Assembly (NCBI GenBank): GCA_041687115.1
Contig: JAWLCP010000002.1
Location: 11,032-75,031, forward strand
From: SKLM01 sp041687115
GTDB lineage: Bacteria; Chloroflexota; Anaerolineae; B4-G1
Reading direction: 5' to 3'
DNA length: 64,000 nucleotides
Shown: piece by piece, positions 7,789-16,750 of the stretch
Numbering within the stretch: the stretch's first letter is position 1
Layout: every line of letters begins with the position of its first letter
Notes under the pieces: model-generated
Told to the model about the DNA's origin: nothing
The model's input: only the letters and a program-made list of their open reading frames with translations
The model's database searches: none
Position numbers and translations under genes: made by a program

Positions 7789-9162
7789 TCATTCAAGCCC
7801 GGCGATCTCAAACGAATACCCCAGCAGCTCAAGCAACGCGGAGTCAGTGCCGGGTCTCTGATACTGGAGTTCAATCACCTGTTCCTCGCCCGGCTCGATC
7901 GACCACGGCAGCGGTGGCGCCGCCGCCATCAGCTCACTCGTACCGCCGGTCGACGAGAGGGTGACGTCAGCTGTCTCCACGGTGAGGGGCTCCCCCCGAC
8001 CATTTCGAACCTTGCCCACCACGATGAGCACCTCGTCATCGAGGAAGGCGTCGTCCACCGTCACCTCCACCTGTGCAACCGCAGTGCCTATCACGCTCTC
8101 ATAGGGGATGCCTATCGTCATCTCTTCCGCAGATCCCGGACGCGGCGAGAACGACCACGTGATAGGGCCGGCCGACAGAGGATCTGGCACGAGGTAGCCG
8201 GCGGTGGCGTCCGCTGAGGCGCCGGGGTCGATCTCTCCACTGAGGGGGCCATGGTCGCCAGCCTCGCTGGCCGAAGGGGAGACGAGGTATGTGTTTCCCA
8301 GGGCATCCCGCAGCCGCATGGAGAACAGCCCGGTCGGCAGCGGCACGTCCCCGACGTTCTGCACCGAGAACTCCACCAGATAGTACATCGTGCCCGCCGG
8401 GAGGCCATCAGCCCGCTCGGCATGGCCCTCCCTGACCGTTACCCGGGCATCACCTGCCCGCACAGGCTGCCCGAGCTGGGCCGATGGTTCAGAGGAGACG
8501 GCCTGTGCCGGATCCTCTTCGGCGACGTAATCCGCCGTGGCGACTTGCCACACGTCGCCCTCGGCCAGGATCAGCGTCAAGCCAGGCTGTCGCTGTGCCA
8601 GAACCCCCTCGTCGCCCGCCGGTACCTCCTGGCGGCCAACAAAGCGAAAGGGCAGAACGGTGCCATTCGCCAGTTGGAGCCTGATCCTCTCACCCGGAGT
8701 CAGACTCGTCATCAACCCCTCGTTCTCTGGCGTCGGCTCCAGGGCGATGGCGTAGTTCACCACCGTTCCGCAGACCCACACCGCTACGTCCGATCGATCC
8801 GCCGGGTAGTTCCAGGCGTCCTGTTCGGGCACGATTGTCTCCACGGCGAATTGGGCACCCTTGATCGTCGCCGAGACAGGATGGGCTACGCTCACCTCGA
8901 CGTTGCCGCTGCTGATGAGTGTCTCGCAGCTCGGGGTTGGCAGGGGAGAGCTGGGGGATGTCGACGTCATCTCCACCTCATCCGTTGAGGGCGGTTCATC
9001 CGCATTCCCCTCTTCCGATCCCCTCAGCCCAAGGAAGACGATGATGGCGACGGCGGCAAACAACAGGATCGCGCCCCCCGCGATGGAGAGAATCAACTCT
9101 TCACGGCTCTTTGGCGAGCGGGGCTCCGGCGTTCTCTGTGCTCCAGGAATGGGCCCGTCCAT
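7789..9162 (-). CDS. membrane-anchored protein with extracytoplasmic beta domains, unknown function
   Basis: A 457-aa protein with a short proline-rich cytoplasmic start, one transmembrane helix at about 26-48 (LSIAGGAILLFAAVAIIVFL), then an acidic Ser/Thr/Pro linker and an external part of about 380 residues. The outer part seems to have two related beta-sandwich regions (for example VREGHAERADGLPAGTMYYL and FSVQNVGDVPLPT), reminiscent of DUF4352/telomeric-repeat-like protein folds on Gram-positive surfaces; that resemblance is loose. Its ATG overlaps the stop of the upstream secreted protein by one base (TGATG), so the two are translationally coupled and probably work together at the cell surface. 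Confidence 0.75.
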   Translation of the reverse strand: MDGPIPGAQRTPEPRSPKSREELILSIAGGAILLFAAVAIIVFLGLRGSEEGNADEPPSTDEVEMTSTSPSSPLPTPSCETLISSGNVEVSVAHPVSATIKGAQFAVETIVPEQDAWNYPADRSDVAVWVCGTVVNYAIALEPTPENEGLMTSLTPGERIRLQLANGTVLPFRFVGRQEVPAGDEGVLAQRQPGLTLILAEGDVWQVATADYVAEEDPAQAVSSEPSAQLGQPVRAGDARVTVREGHAERADGLPAGTMYYLVEFSVQNVGDVPLPTGLFSMRLRDALGNTYLVSPSASEAGDHGPLSGEIDPGASADATAGYLVPDPLSAGPITWSFSPRPGSAEEMTIGIPYESVIGTAVAQVEVTVDDAFLDDEVLIVVGKVRNGRGEPLTVETADVTLSSTGGTSELMAAAPPLPWSIEPGEEQVIELQYQRPGTDSALLELLGYSFEIAGLE

Positions 9163-11135
9163 CAGGGGGCTCCTCCGATACCTGATCGGGGTGGAATGCG
9201 AACCTGGATATCGGCCTCTTCACCCACGACCAGGTGGCTTACGCCCAGATAGGGAACGGCGAGGCGCACCGGTCCCTGCGCTGAGACGCTGAAGGTCAGG
9301 CTGCCCTGGGAGTCTGTGTAGTCCTGAGCAAGCAACTCGTTCGTTGCCACCTCGTTGGCCCGCGCAGACATGCCGGCGATCCCCTCGCCTGCACCTCGCT
9401 GACCATCCCCGTTGGCGTCGTAGTAGACGAGGAGACGGATCGCCACGAAGCGAGGACGGGGTGTCTCAGCCGGTACCGGTGTGGCCATCGGCCGCACGGA
9501 CACGGCCTGGGCTTCCGATGCGGGCGTGGCGATGGGGGATCCAGGCTCCGTGGGGGTGGGCGTTGGTGTACGCGTGCCCGTCGGAGTTGGCGTGCCCGGC
9601 GTGGGGCTCCTAGTCGGCACCGGTGATGGCAGCTTACCCGAAGCATCTGACGTTGGTCTGGGCGTACCGGTTGCCAGGAAAGGCGTCGTGCTCTTGTCGC
9701 AGCGCAGCGTGTAGCTGCTCTCCGATACGTCGCTGGGCGTGCGATCGCCCGTGCCGATGAGCACATACAGCCAACCCGTATAGTCGGCGAAGAAGCTCAG
9801 GGCGCTGTTGAAGTCACAGGGCTCGACGTCGTCGTTCCCCGCGATGGCGGCGTCCCACGACGGACCTCTAAACATAATCATGTTCGGATCTACGCCCGGC
9901 GCCAGATCTGACGTCTCACACCGGTAATGGAGACCGGCCTTGATCCAGACCTTGTAGAAGTCGTTGTCCGGCCCTTCGCCGAAGGCGGGTACCAGATTGA
10001 AGGTCTGGTACTTTCCCAGGGGGATGATACATGCATGCTCGAAGTCGGGGTTTGGCTCACAATCGTCGGCGCTGGTGCGTGGGGTTGGGGCTGTAGGAGA
10101 CGGGCCCGGCGTGGGGGCGGCGACTTCATCGATCGTCAGGTTGTAGCTGCCGCTGGAATCGACGTTGTTTCGGACCACAACGAAGTAGTATCCATCGTAG
10201 TCCGCCTTCCAGCTGGCCCGGGACGCAAGGCCTCCGGCGCTGTCGTCGTCCCTCTCGATCCTCTTCTGATCTCTATCGTAGATCTCCAGCACCGTGTCGA
10301 CGCGGTTGAGGTCGCTCGTCGAGGCCTGATACCATCTATCGCTCTTCGTGTAGAACTGGAAGAAATCGCTGTCCTGTGCCGAATGGAACGTCAGCTCCAG
10401 GATAAGCGGCACCTGGATGGGCAGCGTCGGCGCCTGGGCAAAGCTATCATTCGGTTCGTAACCGTCCTCGCCAGCGACCGGAGCCTCTGTCGGCGTGGGT
10501 GTCGCGGTTGGCCCGGTCACGGAGGCGTCGAGATCGTACGTCCTTCCGGTACAAGATGGAGTGATCTGGAACACCTGGAAGAAATAAGGACCCTGGCTCT
10601 CCGGCTTGAGGGTGACCTTGGCCCGGTTGTTATCCACGGGGTCTGCGTCTGTGATGATCTTCGTCAGGTCGCGGTCGTAGACGACGATGCCGAGGCTGTA
10701 GTTTGTCGTCCTGTTGGGAAGGGCTTCCACCGTATACACCGCGCCAACCTGTGCGTTGTCGAGCCGGAACCAATCCGTGTGAACCGGGACCTCTTTCTCC
10801 TGGCCTTCTGGCACGGTTGTCTTGGCGACCAGCGCCAGGTCATCGTAATTGGCCAAAGTCACCGCCCGATTGATGCACACGCTTGGATCCTCGCCCACGG
10901 GGCAGGCGTTGCTGTTGTTCAGGCTGTCCGTCGTGGTGGTCGTGAGCGTGCAGCTGATTTCCTCCGCCTGATACAGAGGGGAGAAGCTCAGCCTCAGGAG
11001 CTCGTCGAGGGAATCGTGGGTGAGACGGGGTGCGGCCCACGCAGGATCTGAGTGTCTGGGAACGGCAGAGATGAGCACCAGCAGCAAAGCGATGGTTGCC
11101 ACAGTGGTCAGGAGCAGTAGGTGAGATCGCTTCAT
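9162..11135 (-). CDS. secreted protein with three PPC-type beta domains and Thr/Pro linkers
   Basis: A 657-aa exported protein. It has a signal peptide (basic MKR, then a hydrophobic LLLLTTVATIALLLVLISA core, likely cleaved after AWA). Three modules resemble bacterial pre-peptidase C-terminal (PPC) domains: about 95-200, 220-330 (GYEPNDSFAQA, DSDFFQFYTK) and 355-470 (DCEPNPDFEHA, DNDFYKVWIK). They are joined by low-complexity linkers of Thr, Pro and Ser, the longest around 480-560. A final SdrD/Cna-B-like region (YYDANGDGQRGAGEGIAG) closes the chain. No catalytic domain is visible, so a binding or structural surface role is likely. It has its own promoter and is coupled to the membrane-anchored protein downstream. 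Confidence 0.75.
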   Translation of the reverse strand: MKRSHLLLLTTVATIALLLVLISAVPRHSDPAWAAPRLTHDSLDELLRLSFSPLYQAEEISCTLTTTTTDSLNNSNACPVGEDPSVCINRAVTLANYDDLALVAKTTVPEGQEKEVPVHTDWFRLDNAQVGAVYTVEALPNRTTNYSLGIVVYDRDLTKIITDADPVDNNRAKVTLKPESQGPYFFQVFQITPSCTGRTYDLDASVTGPTATPTPTEAPVAGEDGYEPNDSFAQAPTLPIQVPLILELTFHSAQDSDFFQFYTKSDRWYQASTSDLNRVDTVLEIYDRDQKRIERDDDSAGGLASRASWKADYDGYYFVVVRNNVDSSGSYNLTIDEVAAPTPGPSPTAPTPRTSADDCEPNPDFEHACIIPLGKYQTFNLVPAFGEGPDNDFYKVWIKAGLHYRCETSDLAPGVDPNMIMFRGPSWDAAIAGNDDVEPCDFNSALSFFADYTGWLYVLIGTGDRTPSDVSESSYTLRCDKSTTPFLATGTPRPTSDASGKLPSPVPTRSPTPGTPTPTGTRTPTPTPTEPGSPIATPASEAQAVSVRPMATPVPAETPRPRFVAIRLLVYYDANGDGQRGAGEGIAGMSARANEVATNELLAQDYTDSQGSLTFSVSAQGPVRLAVPYLGVSHLVVGEEADIQVRIPPRSGIGGAP

Positions 11136-11188
11136 AGGTGCATTCCTCCCCGCCGGTCGACGCGCTTCGTCGCAGGCTCCACAGGACG

Positions 11189-11217
11189 ACTATACCACAG
11201 ACGAGGACAGAGTTCAA
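11189..11217 (-). promoter_or_regulatory. sigma70-type promoter for the PPC-domain protein
   Basis: On the minus strand TTGAAC (11212-11217) and TATAGT (11189-11194) are exactly 17 bases apart. Transcription would start near 11182, giving a leader of about 45 bases before the secreted protein's ATG at 11135. It lies between era and that gene, so the surface-protein pair can be expressed independently of era. Confidence 0.7.
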
Positions 11218-11227
11218 GCTGCCCTGA

Positions 11228-12172
11228 CTACGGGCTCTTGAACCCCAGACGATCCAGCTGCTGTTCGTCCTCTCGCCATTTCTTGCGCACCTTCACCCAC
11301 AGATCGAGATAGACCTTGCCCCCGACCAGGCGCTCAATGGCCCGGCGCGCGTCCGATCCGATCTGACGGATCATGCGTCCTCTCCGCCCGATGATGATCC
11401 CCTTCTGCGAATCCTTCTCGACGAAGATGCTGGCTCCGATGTACGTCACGTTCTGCGCCCGCTCCTTGAACTCCTCCACCAGTACGGCGACTGAGTGTGG
11501 GACTTCCTGGTAGGTATGGCGGAGGACCTGCTCTCGAATCAGTTCGGCGACGATCTCGCGCTCGGTCTGGTCGGTGATGTACTCTCGTGGATAGTAACGC
11601 GGGCCCTCTGGGAGCCGGACCACAATCTTTTCCAGCAGCTCACCCAGATTCGCTCCCTGTGTGGCCACAGTCATCATCCAGTCCTCGTGGAAGGGAGCGA
11701 GCTCCCAGTAGGCCTCCGTACGGACCCTGACCTTCTCTGGCGACAGAAGGTCCATCTTGTTCAGCACCAGAATGATCGGTGCACCCGCCCGCTGCTCGAG
11801 GATATCCGCGATCATGTGGTCCTCTTCTGTCGGCGGTACCGACACATCCACCATGAACAACACGACGTCTGCGTCGGGGATGACGTTGACGGCGGTGTCG
11901 ACCATGAGTTCCCCCAGCCTGTGAAGAGGACGATGGATTCCTGGGGTATCCACGAAGATCACCTGGAGGTCTTCTTGGGTCAGAATGCCCAGAACGCGGC
12001 TGCGCGTGGTCTGCGGCTTTGACGAGACGATGGCCACCTTCTCGCCCACGTATCGGTTCATCAGCGTGGACTTGCCCACGTTGGGCCGGCCGATCACCGC
12101 GACGAAGCCCGATCTGTGGCCTTCGGGGACGGCGTACGGATCCGAGAGATCGTGGTTGGCAGTGGTGGACAT
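11228..12172 (-). CDS. era: GTPase Era
   Basis: A 314-aa GTPase that binds 16S rRNA and takes part in small-subunit assembly and cell-cycle checks. G1 is GRPNVGKSTLMN, the switch region holds SSKPQTTR, G3 is DTPGIH, and G4 is NKMD. The C-terminal KH domain carries GASIFVEKDSQKGIIIG and GRRGRMIRQIG. The N-terminal 20 residues before GFVAVIG are slightly longer than usual. It is the third gene on the minus strand after the EF-G paralogue and the queuosine-precursor transporter, with about 80 bases to the latter. Confidence 0.96.
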   Translation of the reverse strand: MSTTANHDLSDPYAVPEGHRSGFVAVIGRPNVGKSTLMNRYVGEKVAIVSSKPQTTRSRVLGILTQEDLQVIFVDTPGIHRPLHRLGELMVDTAVNVIPDADVVLFMVDVSVPPTEEDHMIADILEQRAGAPIILVLNKMDLLSPEKVRVRTEAYWELAPFHEDWMMTVATQGANLGELLEKIVVRLPEGPRYYPREYITDQTEREIVAELIREQVLRHTYQEVPHSVAVLVEEFKERAQNVTYIGASIFVEKDSQKGIIIGRRGRMIRQIGSDARRAIERLVGGKVYLDLWVKVRKKWREDEQQLDRLGFKSP

Positions 12173-12253
12173 AGGTAATGTGAACCTCAGCTAACGTATT
12201 CGACCGGCGGGATTGCCGAACCCCAGACGCCGACGGCCCGGGTTGAGCGTGCC

Positions 12254-12892
12254 TCACGCTCCGTTTCTGCCACCCTCAGGCACCAGATAGATGCCCGGCA
12301 GGCTGACCAACGTCACCACACCCTTCACGATGATGTTGGACAGGAAGATCGACCACACCGTTGCGCCCGCGTATCGCCCCCCGAAAGCACCCCAACTGAA
12401 GATGAGGCTGTCGAGAGGCACGCTGACTGCGTTGCTGACCAGCACCCGTGTCCACTCCCAGCGTCGCGTCACCCGGTTCACCCACAGGTGATAGACCTCC
12501 GTGTCCGCGAGCTCGCTGAAGAGCTCGGCCGCGATAGAAGCGATCACGATCCGCCAGACCGGGCTGAGCACGGCGGCGAACTCGCCCTGAAGCGGCCAAT
12601 CCGGATCGGGCGGCAGCCAGGCCGCGAAGCGAAAGAGTAGCGCCATCACCAGATTGATGACGCCAGCGGCCAGAATGACCGCCCGAGCGGCCGATCGCCC
12701 CAGGAGCTTATGGACCAGATCGCGCAGCGTGAACGTGAACGGGTAGATGAACGTGCCGGCATCGATGCTGAACCCCGCCACGGTGGCGATCTTGAGGCTG
12801 AGGACATCGGCCATCATCTGCGCCGCGATGTAGGCAGCGATGACCCACACGCCTGTGATGGACAGGGAGATCGCCCGGTTCGCGTTTCTCAT
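12254..12892 (-). CDS. yhhQ: queuosine precursor transporter (VUT/YhhQ family, DUF165)
   Basis: A 212-aa membrane protein with about six hydrophobic segments. Family hallmarks are the AAYIAAQMMADVLSLKI start, ALRDLVHK-like FTLRDLVHKLLG, ELFSELADTEVYHL, and VSNAVSVPLDSLIFSWGAF near the end. The family imports queuosine precursors such as preQ0/preQ1 in bacteria. The reading frame is open for 30 codons upstream of the chosen ATG at 12892; the hydrophobic family N-terminus begins here. A queG fragment at the window's left edge supports a role in queuosine supply. Confidence 0.88.
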   Translation of the reverse strand: MRNANRAISLSITGVWVIAAYIAAQMMADVLSLKIATVAGFSIDAGTFIYPFTFTLRDLVHKLLGRSAARAVILAAGVINLVMALLFRFAAWLPPDPDWPLQGEFAAVLSPVWRIVIASIAAELFSELADTEVYHLWVNRVTRRWEWTRVLVSNAVSVPLDSLIFSWGAFGGRYAGATVWSIFLSNIIVKGVVTLVSLPGIYLVPEGGRNGA

Positions 12893-12995
12893 CGGAATCT
12901 TGCCATCGTACGGACAAACAACAGAGACCCGCTCCGAGAACGGAAGAAGCGAGCCTCGTGTCCTCTCCAAGTTGCTGGGCAAACGTGTGCGGCTG

Positions 12996-15068
12996 CTAGG
13001 AGCTTTGCTCCCGTTGGTGCGCCTCCACGATCTCCTCCGTCAGGTGCGAGGGCACCTGTTCGTAGTGATCGAACGCCATCGAGTAGAGCCCGCGACCCTG
13101 GGTCAAGCTTCGCAAGTCCGTGGCATACCGCTGCATCTCGGCGAACGGGACCAGCGCGTTTATGACGGTCTTTCCAGCGCTCTGGTCCATCCCCTGGACC
13201 TGGGCCCGCCTCGTGTTCAGGTCCCCGATGATGTCACCGGTGTACTCCTCCGGCACGGTGACCGATACCTTGTATATCGGCTCAAGGAGCACCGGCCCGG
13301 CACCTCGGACGACCTTCTTGAACACCTCACGCCCCGCAATCTGGAAGGCGATGTCCTTCGAGTCGACCGGGTGCTCCTTGCCATCGTAGACGGTGGCCCG
13401 AAGATCCACCACGGGATACCCAGCGATGACGCCCTGCTCTATCACCTGCCTGATCCCCTTTTCGATCGAGCCCTGAAACCCGGTGGATATGGCACCTCCG
13501 CTTACCTTCCACTCATACTCGAAGCCGGCGCCGCGGGGCAGTGGCTCGACCCTCAGGTGGACCTCGGCGAACTGACCAGCACCGCCGGTCTGTTTCTTGT
13601 GGCGATACTGGTCGGCATAGGTGCGCGTGACCGTCTCCCGATAGGGCACCTTCGGCGTCGACGTCTCTACTTCCACGTCGAATCGATTCGACATGCGTTG
13701 GATGGCGATGTCCAGGTGGGCTCCACCCATTCCCTGAAGGAGCATCTGCTTCGTGCTCGGCTCTTGGTGCCACTGGAGCGTCGGATCTTCTTCGCAGATT
13801 CGGCTCATGGTGGGGCCGAGCTTCGCCTGATCGGCCTTGCTCTTTGGCGAGACGGCCACACTGTAAACGGGCGACGGGAAGACCGGCCCTGGCAACGTCA
13901 CGGGATGGTCCTCGTCGCACAGCGTGTCGCCGGTCAGCGTGTTGGCTAGCTTCGCGACTGCGCCGATGTCTCCAGGTCGGAGGTGGGGCACGCTGATTTG
14001 CTCCTTCCCGCGCATCACATATAGCTGGCCGAGTCGCTCCTCTTCATCAGCCCGGCTATTGTACACGCGGGTGTCCGATCGCATGACGCCGCGGTAGACC
14101 CGGAAGTAGGTCAGCTTGCCCACGTAGGGGTCGGCCGTCGTCTTGAAGACCAGCGCGGTCAGCGGACCGTCTTCATCCGGTCTGATCTCCTCATCCCCGG
14201 AGGGGCCTTCCGCCGTGACTGGTTCTCGATCCGCAGGAGATGGAGCGTAGTTGACCACGGCATCGAGCAGGGCCTTCGTCCCGATGTTCTCCGTAGCTGC
14301 TGTGACCATCACCGGCACGGTCGCACCCTCCAGGATTGCCCTTCGAAGCCCGCGCTGGATCTCCTCCTCGGAAAGGCTCTCCCCCTCGAGGTACTTCATG
14401 ATCAGCTCATCATCCGCCTCGGCCGCAGCCTCGATCAGTTGAACCCGCGCATCCTCTGCCTGATCGGCCATGTCGCTGGGGATATCCGCCACCTTTCCTT
14501 CTGTGCCCAGCAGCGCTCGCATGTTCACCAGATCGACCACGCCGGTGCATTTCTCTGCGGTTCCAATCGGCAGGTGGGTGAGGATGAAGTTCTCCCCAAA
14601 GCTCTCCTCAAGTTCTTCCATGATGTGGTCAAGGTGGACATTCTCTCGATTGATCTTGTTGACCACGATCATACGCGGGAGGTTCTGCTCGTCAGCGAAT
14701 TTCCACACCAGCTCGGTTCCCACCTCGACCCCGGACACGGCATCTACCACAACCAGCGCTCCATCCGCTACTCGCACTGCGCTCTTGACCTCCCCGACGA
14801 AGTCCGTGTAGCCGGGGGTGTCAATCACGTTGATCTTATGCCCTTGCCATTCAACGGGAACCAGGGCCAGGTTGAGGGAGATGTGGCGGCGTCTTTCCTC
14901 TTCGTCGTAGTCGGAGACGGTGGTGCCATCCTCCACGCTTCCCATGCGGTTGATTGCACCACTGGAGTACACCATCGCCTCCGCAAGAGAGGTTTTCCCG
15001 GAGCTGCCGTGACCGAGCAGAACAACGTTCCGCAATTGTTCAGTATGATAGTCCTTCGTTGACACCAT
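12996..15068 (-). CDS. fusA: elongation factor G-like GTPase (EF-G2 type)
   Basis: A 690-aa translational GTPase with all five EF-G domains, including the domain IV/V region (QTGGAGQFAEVHL, VPEEYTGDIIGDLNTRR). The P-loop is GHGSSGKT (residues 19-26), not AHIDAGKT as in classical EF-G, and G3 is DTPGYTDF (83-90). This places it with the EF-G2/EF-G-like group rather than the main translocase. The guanine-recognition motif reads NKIN (137-140) where NKxD is expected. A main fusA probably lies elsewhere in the genome, normally with rpsL/rpsG/tuf. AAGGAG lies about 11 bases before the ATG. Its exact job, such as ribosome recycling or a back-up translocase, is unknown. Confidence 0.9.
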   Translation of the reverse strand: MVSTKDYHTEQLRNVVLLGHGSSGKTSLAEAMVYSSGAINRMGSVEDGTTVSDYDEEERRRHISLNLALVPVEWQGHKINVIDTPGYTDFVGEVKSAVRVADGALVVVDAVSGVEVGTELVWKFADEQNLPRMIVVNKINRENVHLDHIMEELEESFGENFILTHLPIGTAEKCTGVVDLVNMRALLGTEGKVADIPSDMADQAEDARVQLIEAAAEADDELIMKYLEGESLSEEEIQRGLRRAILEGATVPVMVTAATENIGTKALLDAVVNYAPSPADREPVTAEGPSGDEEIRPDEDGPLTALVFKTTADPYVGKLTYFRVYRGVMRSDTRVYNSRADEEERLGQLYVMRGKEQISVPHLRPGDIGAVAKLANTLTGDTLCDEDHPVTLPGPVFPSPVYSVAVSPKSKADQAKLGPTMSRICEEDPTLQWHQEPSTKQMLLQGMGGAHLDIAIQRMSNRFDVEVETSTPKVPYRETVTRTYADQYRHKKQTGGAGQFAEVHLRVEPLPRGAGFEYEWKVSGGAISTGFQGSIEKGIRQVIEQGVIAGYPVVDLRATVYDGKEHPVDSKDIAFQIAGREVFKKVVRGAGPVLLEPIYKVSVTVPEEYTGDIIGDLNTRRAQVQGMDQSAGKTVINALVPFAEMQRYATDLRSLTQGRGLYSMAFDHYEQVPSHLTEEIVEAHQREQSS

Positions 15069-15239
15069 GTAGACAGTGACTCCTTACATCTAGTCTGTAT
15101 ACGCCAGGCACAACAGACAAGACCGAACTGGTGGCAAACCAGGGTTCCAGTTCACGTCCTATGTCTTGCGCTGTGGCCGGTTGCACTCAGATCGTCGATG
15201 ACAATGAGGTATTCTAAACGAGAATGGCGGGCCTGTCAA

Positions 15240-15268
15240 TTGCCCAACCTGATGAACGGTAGTACACT
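15240..15268 (+). promoter_or_regulatory. probable promoter of the tryptophanase gene
   Basis: TTGCCC (15240-15245) and TACACT (15263-15268) are 17 bases apart, each matching four of six consensus bases. The 250-base region between the divergent EF-G-like and tryptophanase genes holds no clear tnaC-like leader peptide or terminator, so the E. coli type of tryptophan-induced antitermination is not evident here. Confidence 0.5.
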
Positions 15269-15317
15269 ATGAGCCACTCGACAGGCGCCACCAGCTGGCA
15301 GAAGAAAGGAGACCATC

Positions 15318-16694
15318 GTGGCCGAGTTTCCCATCGAACCGTTCAAGATCAAGGTCGTGGAGCCGATCCGCAGGACGACGCCCGAGGAGCGAGAGGGGAT
15401 TCTGAGCACGTCGGGCTACAATCTCTTCGCCGTGCGGGCCGAGGATATCTATATCGACCTCTTGACCGATTCCGGCACAGCCGCCATGTCCGATAGTCAG
15501 TGGGCAGGGATGATGATTGGCGACGAGAGCTATGCGGGCTGTCGGAACTTCTTGAACCTGGAGGAGGCCGTCGCATCCATCACCGGCTTTCGCCGTTTTC
15601 TGCCCACCCATCAAGGTCGGGCGGCCGAGAACGTCCTTTTCGCGTGCATGGTGGAGTCGGGCGACCGGGTGCCCAGCAACATGCACTTCGACACCACCCA
15701 GGCCAACGTCATCGCCCAGGGAGGCGAGCCGGTCGACCTCGTCGCTGACGAGGGCCTCGATCCCACCAAGCACGCCGCGTTCAAAGGGAACATAGACCTG
15801 GAGAAGCTCGAGGCTTTCATTGAGGAGACCGGGCCCGAGGCCATCCCGTTGGGAATGCTCACGATCACGAACAACTCTGGCGGGGGGCAGCCCGTTTCGA
15901 TGGCGAATATCCGCGCCACCGCCGAGATCCTCCATCGCTACGGCATCCCCTTCTTTCTCGATGCCTGCCGCTATGCTGAGAACGCCTACTTCATCAAGCT
16001 GCGCGATCCCGAGTACGCCGAGACGCCCGTCCTCGAGATCGCTCGGGAGATGTTCTCCTACGCGGATGGGTGCACGATGTCGGCGAAGAAAGATGCCCTG
16101 GTCAATATCGGTGGATTCCTCGCCATGAACGATGAGTGGCTCTTCGAACAAGCCCGCCAGGAGCTGATCATCCGCGAGGGCTTCCCCACCTACGGTGGCC
16201 TGGCCGGACGCGACCTGGAGGCCGTCGCGCGTGGGCTATGGGAGGGTCTCGACGAGGACTACCTGGCTTACCGCATTGCCCACACCAAGTATCTGGCCGA
16301 TCGCCTGAGCGAGGAGGGCATCCCCATTCTCGAGCCCCCGGGTGGACACGCCGTCTACCTCGACGCCAAGCGCTTCCTACCGCACATCCCCCAGGGGCAC
16401 CTGCCTGGCCAGGCACTCGTCTGCGCCCTCTACCTTCAGGGCGGGATTCGGAGTGTGGAGATTGGCAGCGTCATGTTCGCTCGGGAGGACTCTCGCACCG
16501 GCGAGATCATCTACCCGGAGTTGGAGTTGGTCCGTCTGGCCATTCCACGGCGCGTCTACACGCAAGCTCACCTCGACTACGTCGCGGAGACGTGCAGGCA
16601 CCTGTACCAGAACCGGGAGGAGATCAGTGGCCTGCGCTACACGTACGCGCCAAAGCTCCTGCGCCACTTCACGGCCCGATTTGAGCCTCTGTAG
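15318..16694 (+). CDS. tnaA: tryptophanase (PLP-dependent beta-eliminating lyase)
   Basis: A 458-aa fold-type I PLP enzyme of the tryptophanase/tyrosine phenol-lyase family, splitting L-tryptophan into indole, pyruvate and ammonia. Family blocks include DIYIDLLTDSGT, PTHQGRAAENV, FSYADGCTMSAKKD (PLP lysine K258) and YGGLAGRDLEA. Three positions that separate the two enzymes all match tryptophanase: Asp125 in NMHFDTTQ, Ile382 in RSVEIGS (Arg in tyrosine phenol-lyase) and His450 in LLRHFTA (Phe in tyrosine phenol-lyase). The start is GTG with AAGGAG eight bases upstream. It stands alone, divergent from the EF-G paralogue; no amino-acid permease is adjacent. Confidence 0.9.
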   Translation: MAEFPIEPFKIKVVEPIRRTTPEEREGILSTSGYNLFAVRAEDIYIDLLTDSGTAAMSDSQWAGMMIGDESYAGCRNFLNLEEAVASITGFRRFLPTHQGRAAENVLFACMVESGDRVPSNMHFDTTQANVIAQGGEPVDLVADEGLDPTKHAAFKGNIDLEKLEAFIEETGPEAIPLGMLTITNNSGGGQPVSMANIRATAEILHRYGIPFFLDACRYAENAYFIKLRDPEYAETPVLEIAREMFSYADGCTMSAKKDALVNIGGFLAMNDEWLFEQARQELIIREGFPTYGGLAGRDLEAVARGLWEGLDEDYLAYRIAHTKYLADRLSEEGIPILEPPGGHAVYLDAKRFLPHIPQGHLPGQALVCALYLQGGIRSVEIGSVMFAREDSRTGEIIYPELELVRLAIPRRVYTQAHLDYVAETCRHLYQNREEISGLRYTYAPKLLRHFTARFEPL

Positions 16695-16750
16695 TCGCTC
16701 GGCCCTGGTCCCTGCAGGAAGATGAGCCTGAGAGGGGTGCGGGCGGACGT

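Noticed and set aside
9927..11051. Plus-strand open frame of about 374 codons opposite the PPC-domain protein
   Set aside because: The composition follows the antisense of the minus-strand gene and shows no domain or ribosome-binding site.
15069..15317. tnaC-like leader peptide before tryptophanase
   Set aside because: No short frame with the tnaC Trp and Pro arrangement and a following terminator region was found; the one small frame here overlaps the gene itself.
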